Assembly: GCA_905116865.2 (NCBI GenBank)
Contig: CAJHNH020000831.1
Location: 192,795-256,794, forward strand
DNA from: Candidula unifasciata
Lineage: Eukaryota; Mollusca; Gastropoda; Stylommatophora; Geomitridae
DNA length: 64,000 nt
Direction: 5' to 3'
Part shown: positions 56,728 to 64,000 of the stretch, one piece after another
How the letters are laid out: each line of letters opens with the position of its first letter
Position numbering within the stretch: position 1 is the first letter of the stretch
Translations under genes and position numbers: made by a program
The notes under the pieces: model-generated
Database searches by the model: none
Told to the model about the DNA's origin: nothing
What the model saw: the letters and a program-made list of their open reading frames with translations, nothing else

Positions 56728-57062
56728 CAGAATAAACCCATATTTATCTGTGCTTGTGTTTGGTGCTGCAGAATAAACCCATATTTATCTGTGCTTGTGT
56801 TTGGTGCTGCAGAATAAACCCATATTTATCTGTGCTTGTGTTTGGTGCTGCAGAATAAACCCATATTGATCTGTGCTTGTGTTTGGTGCTGCAGAATAAA
56901 CCCATATTGATCTGTGCTTGTGTTTGGTGCTGCAGAATAAACCCATTTTTATCTGTGCTTGTGTTTGGTGCTGCAGAATAAACCCACATTTATCTGTGCT
57001 TGTGTTTGGTGCTGCAGAATAAACCCATATTTATCTGTGCTTGTGTTCGGTGCTGCAGAATC
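56728..57062 (+). repeat. 41-bp minisatellite
   Basis: Eight units of cagaataaacccatatttat + ctgtgcttgtgtttggtgct + g, almost identical to one another, so recently expanded or homogenised. Confidence 0.94.
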
Positions 57063-57084
57063 AGAAGTTTAACAAAAGATTCAT

Positions 57085-58005
57085 GACAATTCCCTCCCGC
57101 CCAGGTGATGTGATGGCTCTGTGTTGAGAGGCAGGCGAAGTGCATGAAGGATCATCGCAAAAGCGAATGAGCGTCACTTATTGCAGCAAAGCCTGGCATT
57201 TGATATCACAACGTTTAGTTTGAGAATGACGGTGGGGGCAGTCACTGCTGCCTTCCGTTGCCTTTAGAACCAGCTGTTCACAGTTCAAAATTATAACTGA
57301 CTGACAGAGCATGTTGAAAAAGGGGGAGACAAGCATGCTCTGCTCAGAGGGTCAAGCATGGCTTCTGAGGTCCCTGGCAATTAGCGTCGCTTTGGATTTT
57401 TTCTTCAGGTTATGCCGCTGTGTCGGGAAACGAGCAGTTAGATAGACTGGTCGGTTCTGCACCACTTGGTGGTGAATTGATGTATGTCAAGCAGATCTTG
57501 CGATGGCCCTTCGGAGCGAGTGAACAGTGCTGAGGCACAAATTGATCATTACGGTGTGAGGAGAATGTAAGTAAAGTAAAAAGTAAAGATCCCTTTTCAC
57601 GCCTTTCGGCGCATCGGGCATATGGGCAGAGCGTCCCTTATTTTTTACGGAACAATCGGCACTCGGTGGTAATGTGGTCAGCATTACGCCGGCCGTCTTT
57701 ACTTCCCCAGGACAGCCATCCTGGTACCCATCTGATCCTGGGGCGACCTGCGACGTCCCATACCACGATAAAAATCCACGCAGTTCGCAGTGGGTTTCGA
57801 TCGCGGTACGTTGGATTACGAGTCGGACGCCGCGTGAGGAGAATGTCCCTGCGAGGAATTACCAGGAATCTGGCTGACGCTTAACACTCAAGAGAAAGAC
57901 CAGACAGTTAATGGTGCCATCGGAACTGGAACTCTTCGCTTGCTGCTGAAGATGGGGAAAGGGTGCTTATCGGCGTGTCCCGAGAGCTGTGATGTCTATT
58001 CTTAA
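57085..58005 (+). pseudogene. LINE RNase H region and 3' end (LG group), split by R1
   Basis: LLWIFSSGYAAVSGNEQLDR and LVGSAPLGGEL mark the eroded RNase H domain near 57390-57475. The R1 SINE interrupts at 57569-57833. The 3' terminus (cttcgcttgctgctgaagat, gagctgtgatgtctattctt) is at 57940-58005. Confidence 0.82.
57569..57833 (-). mobile_element. R1 SINE with 13-bp duplication, nested in LINE
   Basis: GTGAGGAGAATGT is duplicated exactly at 57556-57568 and 57834-57846. Minus-strand R1: tail gtaaagtaaaaagtaaagat at the left, gcatatgggcagagcgtccc, gcactcggtggtaatgtggt, and head tgggtttcgatcgcggtacg at the right. Confidence 0.93.
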
Positions 58006-58034
58006 TTGAACATTCAATATTCTGTATTTGTAAT

Positions 58035-58860
58035 GGTGAACTCTGTGGACTCCTACAAAGCAGCTTGATGATCTGGATGTTTCTCGTCTGTCCCGTTCAC
58101 GCAGTAAGATGCAAGATAAATTAAATATACTTGACGCGAGATCACAGCAGCTTGGTCTGAAAATCCATAAAGGAAAGACAAATATAATGAGAATAAATCA
58201 GGCAAATAGTAATGTGGTTTCTCTTAATGGCACCACATTAGATGGAACAGAGTCGTACACCTATTTGGGCAGTAATGTAGATAAAAATGGGGGAACGGAT
58301 AGACGTATTAAAATAAGAATACAAAAGGCAAGAGGAGCTTTCAAAAAACTAACGAATTTGTGGAGGTCTAAAGAGATTAAAAGAAACACTTAACTTAAAT
58401 TGTTTAATTCTAATGTCGAATCAGTACTTTTGTATTGGGCGGAAACATGGAGAACAACTAAGAGAATTTCAAAAAAAAAAAAAAAAAAAACTAGAGACAT
58501 TTATTAACTATTGCTTGCACAGAATAGAGGGAATTTAATGGTATGATAGAATCACTAATGCGGGAGAGAACTAAACAGGCTCCAGTGGACCAGGAGGTTA
58601 GGAAAAGACTCTGGCTTTGGATAGGACACACACTGAGAAAACCGGAGAACAATATAACTAGAACGTCTTTGCATTGGAACCCACAGGGGCATAGGAATAA
58701 AGGAAGGCCTAAACAACACATGGAGAAGGGAGCTGGAGAATGAAGTTAGAAAGATGGAGAGGACATGGGGAGAGCTGCATGTGATTGCAAAGGATAGAAC
58801 GACTTGGCGTGAGTTGTTTGAGGGCCTTTGCTCCATTGGGCGCTAGAAAAGTAAAAGAAG
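58035..58860 (+). pseudogene. LINE reverse transcriptase C-terminus (LD group)
   Basis: MQDKLNILDARSQQLGLKIH and KGKTNIMRIN start the readable part, just after the position of the catalytic FADD (here worn to LDVSRL). [36 protein letters not shown] and [19 protein letters not shown] follow across frameshifts and an A run of about 20. It ends TWRELFEGL-like, then agaaaagtaaaagaagaatg. Confidence 0.88.
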
Positions 58861-59204
58861 AATGATGAACTCATTGCCAAAGTCAGAACGGATACACGAA
58901 GATCATTTTCTGTCGGTGAGGGTGACAGCAGATATATTTGACGCTAAATTTCAGTAAAATTCATCCTTAAAAATGTGTCTTGTCAGTTCCACGGTGTCAT
59001 GTGCATTTTTCAGAGTTTAAAGCAGATTATAATATTCACTTTTTGCTCTACGATGTAAACGTAACCAGGCAACCTTCATTAGCTAAACACAATGGTGAGT
59101 TTCTTATCGGCTGCTGTTTGGGCGTCGTTAGTTTGGCTAAATTATAGTTTAATATAAGCTGTTTAGATGACATACTCTGCTTCAGGAATGGCTTTTTGTT
59201 TGTT
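58861..59204. other. Intergenic, nothing recognised
   Basis: No exon or repeat family recognised. Confidence 0.45.
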
Positions 59205-59265
59205 TGTCTTGTTCATAATAAAATCAGTCTCATTGTTGAGTTGCTAGACTGTACAAGTAGTATAA
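59205..59265. mobile_element. Half of a mariner MITE
   Basis: gtcttgttcataataaaatc and agtctcattg match the right half of the 14830-14942 MITE. The left half is absent. Confidence 0.6.
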
Positions 59266-59294
59266 CGTAGAAACAAAATGATTTGTAAAGTTGA

Positions 59295-59500
59295 CTGACT
59301 GACTGACTTTCTACCCCACTCACTAGGACATCACACAAGCGATAAACACCCGATGACACAAAGTGCCACCATGTGGATGAGGATCGCATTGGAGAGGTCC
59401 CAGAAACCGCGTTCAGATAATTGGCCATATTTATGGCCTGCCTATATTGCGGCCCCTGGCAAAAACCAGGGTGGGGCTTCAAATAACAAAAAATTTCATC
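59295..59500 (+). mobile_element. R4 short interspersed repeat
   Basis: cccactcactaggacatcac, gcgataaacacccgatgaca and cctggcaaaaaccagggtgg. Best-preserved R4 copy. Confidence 0.82.
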
Positions 59501-59769
59501 CTCAAAAGGACGAAACAGGACTATTTGTAAAGTTACAGTTAGGCACCATATATAGGATCTTGAAGAAAGGGCGCCTTACACACGTCAGTGTGATAGCAGT
59601 TCGTGCCGTCATTTAGCCCCTTAGTGAGAAGTCAATCACAATCATCCTTCATCGCAGTCGACCTGACATAAGGTACGCGCCATCACACGTCTGCTGCGTG
59701 ATCGGCAGTCTGCAGCTCTGTGTTTTTTTTTTAAATTAGGAAGCGTTGTTAGCGGTATCTACATCATTT
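59501..59769. other. Intergenic, nothing recognised
   Basis: No exon or repeat family recognised. Confidence 0.45.
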
Positions 59770-59784
59770 ATAGGTTCACGATGC

Positions 59785-60010
59785 CCGGCTCTCTAGCGTA
59801 GTTTGCTAAACCGGGTTGCGCGGAGACCGGGTAACGAACTCCTTGTAGTCCGGGTTTAATCCCGGGGGTAGGCAGGAAAGCCACATTTTCTCCCAGATTT
59901 ACGGTATTTACAATGGAATCAAGACCGAAAGGTTGCGATATCCATAATACCGAGCCTAAGGGTTAACAACTCATGGCTTCTGGATACTAAAACAAACAAA
60001 CAAACAAACA
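59785..60010 (+). mobile_element. R2 SINE with 15-bp duplication
   Basis: The head is ccggctctctagcgtagttt, with A-box-like tagcgtagtttg and B-box-like gggtttaatcccgg. The body includes cgaaaggttgcgatatccat and the tail is (ACAA)n. ATAGG-T/G-TCACGATGC flanks it at 59770-59784 and 60011-60025, with one mismatch. Confidence 0.93.
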
Positions 60011-60025
60011 ATAGGGTCACGATGC

Positions 60026-60261
60026 AGCTCAAGATTATATCGATGTGGGTAACATTGGCTCGTCGGTTGTCGGGACAGTATATGGGTCTTTCCCTTGTGA
60101 CCACATCAACACGGCATGAGTCCTTTTCAGAGCTTTTGGTGGCGTACAACGCTAAGCCATTTTATATGGTGCACATAAACCTAGTCACAATTAGAACATA
60201 AAGCTCCCCCTCAGGGATGCAGGCTGAAGGTGACAATTCCCCCCCCCCCTCAGGAAATCAC
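60026..60261. other. Intergenic, nothing recognised
   Basis: No feature apart from a short C run at 60239-60248. Confidence 0.45.
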
Positions 60262-60540
60262 CTGCCTACCTACCTACCTACCTACCTACCTACCTACCTA
60301 CCTACCTACCTACCTACCTACCTACCTACCTACCTACCTACCTACCTACATACCTACCTACCTACCTACCTACCTACCTAACTACCTACCTCTCTCCCTC
60401 TCTACCTACCTACCTACCTACCTACCTACCTACCTACATACCTACCTACCTACCTACCTACCTACCTATATATATATACCTACCTACCTACCTATATATA
60501 TACCTACCTACCTCCCTCCCTACCTACCTACCTACCTACT
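60262..60540 (+). repeat. (CCTA)n microsatellite
   Basis: About 70 tetranucleotide units with a few interruptions (tatatata, ctccctctct). The apparent YLPTYLPT frame is an artefact. Confidence 0.97.
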
Positions 60541-60764
60541 TAAATTTAGTGGTTCCCTCGAGGTTTGCGAACTTGAGTAAATGAGTTATGATTTGGGTTG
60601 TCTTCACGGGATGTCCATAGTACTTACATTCCCTCTTAAACATTTACATGAGCGTCCTGCGGTTAATAGTGCTAGTTCCTTAGTGGCTTATAAAACTTCT
60701 GGGATGTCCGGTGTGCCTCTCATGCTTCCTTGAGTAAGTTCATAACATGGGACTCATTTTTATT
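60541..60764. other. Intergenic, nothing recognised
   Basis: No exon or repeat family recognised. Confidence 0.45.
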
Positions 60765-60940
60765 ATTATTTTAAAGCCCCACCGCGTCTATCATTGGGGA
60801 CCTTAATGTAATTAACGGTTGAACGGGTTTCTGTGACATGTTCCCGGGGAATTCTCATCCGAATGGTACCACTTTGTGTCACCTGGTGTTAATCGCGCAT
60901 TATGCGGTCTTGGTGGGATTGAACGCCAATGATACCTACA
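60765..60940 (-). mobile_element. R4 short interspersed repeat
   Basis: Minus strand: ttaaagccccaccgcgtcta, gggtttctgtgacatgttcc, accactttgtgtcacctggt and cttggtgggattgaacgcc. Confidence 0.78.
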
Positions 60941-60974
60941 TCACCTTAGAGGAAGATTAAGGTAACTTCACGTA

Positions 60975-61075
60975 AATTGGAGTTTCGCTGCTTCGTGGAG
61001 TTTCTTTCACTGCTTCGTGAAGTTTCGCTGCTTCGTGGATTTTCACTGCTTCGTGGAGTTTCGCTGCTGGGACCC
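60975..61075 (+). repeat. Short direct repeats
   Basis: Five copies of gctgcttcgtggagtttc, variably spaced. Confidence 0.85.
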
Positions 61076-61139
61076 GTGGGATGATAATCATAGAATCACT
61101 CAAAGCAAACTAGAAAACGAGAGAAGGCACCTTTTGGGT

Positions 61140-61665
61140 ATAAGTAACATTTACTGGTTCCATTAAGGCGTATTTACACTTCCGAATACGTAACATTTAG
61201 TGGTTCCATTAAGACGTAAATACACTTCGGTATATGTAATTTTTAGTGGTTTCATTAAGGCATAAATACATTTCGATATAAGAAACATTTACTGACTCCA
61301 TTTAGGTGTATATACACTTCGGTATAAGTAACATTTAGTGGTTCCTCTAAAGCGTATATGCATTTCGGTATAAGTAACATTTAGTGGTTCTATTAAAGTT
61401 TACACACTTTGGTCTGTGTAACATTTAATGATTCCATTAACGTATACACATTTGGGTATATGTAACATTAACTGGTTCTGTTAAGTTTTTCCCTCTTTGA
61501 TGTATGTAACATTAGTGGCTTCATTAAGGTATACTTATTTTGGTGTGTGTAACATTTAGATGTTCCTCAAAGTTTAAAAACTGTGGCATATGCACCATGT
61601 AGTGGTTGCATCGAGATATACATAACTTGGGGGTGTGCAACATTCAATGGATGCAGTAACGAATA
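61140..61665 (+). repeat. About 45-bp degenerate minisatellite
   Basis: About 12 diverged units of taacatttagtggttccatt + aaggcgtatatacacttcgg + tata, with unit starts about 43-48 bp apart. Divergence rises towards the 3' end. Confidence 0.85.
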
Positions 61666-61684
61666 CAGTCAGATTACTGATTAC

Positions 61685-62230
61685 TGATCAAAGAATGGCA
61701 TCATAGCACACCGGGCATACCCATAAATTCTCCATCTTCCGCAGCAAATGTCTTAAGGGACAAATTTTACGATGGTCTTCCCATTTACACACCGCTACAA
61801 ACTAGCTCTCTTCTGATTGGACGACCTACTGACCACCTCACTTCTGATAGGTCAGCCTTGAGCGATCCGACTTTCACACAAGGTCACGGGGCAATTCCTC
61901 ACACCTGCGCTCATACCGTGTGTTGTATATTTCATCATGCCAGAGCTTTTAACACTTCTAAAATATTTAGTACTGGGTCTAACAAACAACCCCCTAGAGA
62001 GTGACAAAACCTATGTCACAGGCCGTCAACAACAGACTGCCACACCCCTAACGTCGACCACGGTAGGCTAGGCAATGGAGTTGACCTAAATCCAGTGGTG
62101 TGTAAATGGGGAGACCATCGTATAAATAACTGTTTTGGGGTGTAAATGCTGAGTGTTCCCATAGCACATTGATTATACACACGTTGCCTCCCTCTCATAA
62201 CATCCATAATTGCCGGATCAACTTCTGATG
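61685..62230 (-). mobile_element. LINE 3' end (LG group) carrying a MITE
   Basis: gcatcatagcacaccgggca and ctccatcttccgcagcaaat at 61690-61750 are the LG 3' terminus on the minus strand. The sequence after the MITE (from 62123) may continue it but is too diverged to be sure. Confidence 0.6.
61770..62120. mobile_element. 351-bp MITE with TA duplication
   Basis: cgatggtcttcccatttaca + cacc at the left pairs with ggtgtgtaaatggggagacc + atcg at the right. TA lies at 61768-61769 and 62121-62122. Mariner-type target. No coding capacity. Confidence 0.88.
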
Positions 62231-62344
62231 CCTCGTTCACACACTGTTGCACATGTTATTTCATCTAATCTAGTGTCTTCTGACAACATTTGCTCAAATA
62301 TGGGCATAAGGTCAGAATCATTAGCAAATAAGAGTTAGGGAACC

Positions 62345-62470
62345 CTTTACAGTTTACTGGCATGTAGGGCATATCTTAGCTCCAAAAAACTATGGGCCAG
62401 CCGGCACTTCTGGGACGATGTGGTCAACGTAGCCCTGCAGTCTCTACTTGCCAGATCATTGTCGCTGGGT
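62345..62470 (-). mobile_element. R1 SINE, 3' part
   Basis: ggcatgtagggcatatctta, aactatgggccagccggcac and gatgtggtcaacgtagccct are R1 on the minus strand. The body runs straight into a minisatellite. Confidence 0.75.
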
Positions 62471-62870
62471 GATGTGGACAACATGAGCCGAGCAGCCTCT
62501 ACTTGCCAGATCATTGTCGCTGGGTGATGTGGTCAACGTAGCCCTGCAGTCTCTACTTGCCAGATCATTGTCGCTGGGTGATGTGGACAACATTAGCCCT
62601 GCTGCCTCTACTTGCCAGATCATTGTCGCTGGGTGATGTGGACAACATTAGCCCTGCTGCCTCTACTTGCCAGATCATTGTCGCTGGGTGATGTGGTCAA
62701 CGTAGCCCTGCTGCCTCTACTTGCAAGATCATTGTCGCAGAGTGATGTGGACAACATGAGCCGAGCAGCCTCTACTTGCCAGATCATTGTCGCTGGGTGA
62801 TGTGGACAACATTAGCCAAGCAGGCTCTACTTGCCAGGCCATCCTGGCACGCTGTGTACGCTGAGTTCAC
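62440..62870 (+). repeat. 54-bp minisatellite grown from an R1 SINE
   Basis: About eight units of ctctacttgccagatcattg + tcgctgggtgatgtggtcaa + cgtagccctgcagt. Each unit repeats the R1 segment gatgtggtcaac...ctacttgcca. Two variant types (gtagccctg; atgagccgag) alternate. Confidence 0.9.
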
Positions 62871-63014
62871 CAGTCAAGGCTGAGTATACCTCTGAGTCCC
62901 ACGTTCAGGGATGTCTTTTTTTCCCTTTTTTTTCCCAGAAGGTACACAATGGTGGGCAGTACAGGCAACTTCTGCTAATCATAATTTATTAGAACCTTCT
63001 GTAATAAACTCTTT
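62871..63014. other. Linker between satellites
   Basis: No feature; a T run near 62918-62933. Confidence 0.5.
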
Positions 63015-64000
63015 GTGTTTAGCATTGGCACCTGTTTCAAACACTTAGTAGTGAATATCGGCACCTGTTTAAGACACCTAGTGGTGAGTATCGGCACCTG
63101 TTTAAGACACCTAGTGGTGAGTATCGGCACCTGTTTAAGACACCTAGTGGTGAGTATCGGTACCTGTTTAAGACACCTAGTGGTGAGTATCGGCACCTGT
63201 TTAAGACACCTAGTGGTGAGTATCGGCACCTGTTTAAAGCACTAAGTGGTGAGTATCGGCACCGGTTTAAGACACCTAGTGGTGAGTATCGGCACCTGTT
63301 TAAGACACCTAGTGGTGAGTATCGGCACCTGTTTAAGGCACCTAGTGGTAAGTATCGGCACCTGTTTAAGACACCTAGTGGTGAGTATCGGCACCTGTTT
63401 AAGACACCTAGTGGTGAGTATCGGCACCTGTTGAAAGCACTTAGTGGTGAGTATCGGCACCTGTTTAAGGCACCTAGTGGTGAGTATCGGCACCTGTTTA
63501 AGACACCTAGTGGTGAGTATCGGCACCTGTTTAAAGCACTTAGTGGTGAGTAACGGCACCTGTTTAAGACACCTAGTGATGAGTATCGGCACCTGTTTAA
63601 GACACCTAGTGGTGAGTATCGGCACCTGTTTAAGGCACCTAGTGGTGAGTTACGGCACCTGTTTAAGACACCTAGTGGTGAGTATCGGCACCTGTTTAAG
63701 ACACCTAGTGGTGAGTATCGGCACCTGTTTAAGACACCTAGTAGTGAGTATCGGCACCTGTTTAAAGCATTAGGTGGTGAGTATCGGCACCTGTTTAAGA
63801 CACCTAGTAGTGAGTATCGGCACCTGTTTAAGACACCTAGTGGTGAGTATCGGCACCTGTTTAAGACACCTAGTGGTGAGTATCGGCACCTGTTTAAGAC
63901 ACCTAGTAGTGAGTATCGGCACCTGTTTAAAGCATTAAGTGGTGAGTAACGGCACCTGTTTAAGACACCTAGTGGTGAGTATCGGCACCTGTTTAAGACA
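63015..64000 (+). repeat. 33-bp satellite, continues past the window
   Basis: About 29 units of tatcggcacctgtttaagac + acctagtggtgag. Occasional variant units (tttaaagcactta, ggtaagtatc, gagtaacgg) recur in patterns, which suggests multi-unit duplications. The unit is 11 codons long, so frames stay open on both strands (HLVVSIGTCLR type). There is no start, splice or codon evidence for translation. Confidence 0.95.

Noticed and set aside
63015..64000. CRISPR-like regular array
   Set aside because: Units are contiguous and identical throughout with no unique spacers. This is a eukaryotic satellite.

Overview
The window is animal nuclear DNA from a large, intron-rich, repeat-laden genome. Coding information is cut into short exons with GT/AG borders, separated by kilobases of decayed transposons, tRNA-derived SINEs and minisatellites. 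From remembered resemblance of the SINE and LINE families I favour a mollusc, probably a gastropod. That is inference only.

Two conserved genes can be read, both on the + strand. (1) The 3' end of a sideroflexin gene (mitochondrial inner-membrane carrier family) has coding exons at 1-15, 4282-4329 and 11054-11165. They join in phase and end in the family C-terminus YFNKGL. (2) A proteasome beta-2 subunit gene (PSMB7) runs from its start codon at 19553 to its stop at 45461. Exons 1, 3, 4, 5, 6, 7 and 8 are visible with consistent splice phases. Exon 2, which should carry the catalytic N-terminal threonine, was not found. Exons 4-7 occur twice because 27455-34576 (copy A) and 35264-about 44700 (copy B) are near-identical. 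A 17-base N gap and error-rich sequence lie between them, so a retained second haplotype is the simplest reading, though a real duplication is not excluded.

The two copies work as a natural before/after comparison. Copy B alone carries a 2.1 kb ORF1-only non-LTR retroelement with a 14-bp target-site duplication, a 286-bp SINE with a 13-bp duplication, and a further short insertion of about 220 bp. A 105-bp minisatellite also differs in copy number. These point to recent mobility.

The rest is repeats. I sorted short interspersed families as R1 (tRNA head plus a 'tctataaaatataggtctagccctatat' type tail), R2 (tRNA head, (ACAA)n tail), R3 (about 285 bp, (AAG)n tail, the commonest), R4 and R5 (diverged short repeats), and R7 (about 450 bp). 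LINE fragments fall into at least seven groups, here LA-LG. All are 5'-truncated and broken. DNA transposons include a 987-bp foldback element with telomere-like repeats in both arms and an 8-bp target duplication, a hAT element hosting a nested LINE, a SPIN/URR-like hAT remnant, a decayed Tc1/mariner, and several MITEs with TA or TTAA duplications. Minisatellites with units of 24-105 bp are frequent. Two appear to have grown from a SINE body and from a LINE 3' tail. The window ends inside a 33-bp satellite.

Layout: 1-11.2 kb sideroflexin end; 11.2-19.5 kb transposon-rich intergenic DNA; 19.55-45.46 kb PSMB7; 45.5-64 kb intergenic DNA with LINE remnants, SINEs and satellites, and no recognised host gene.
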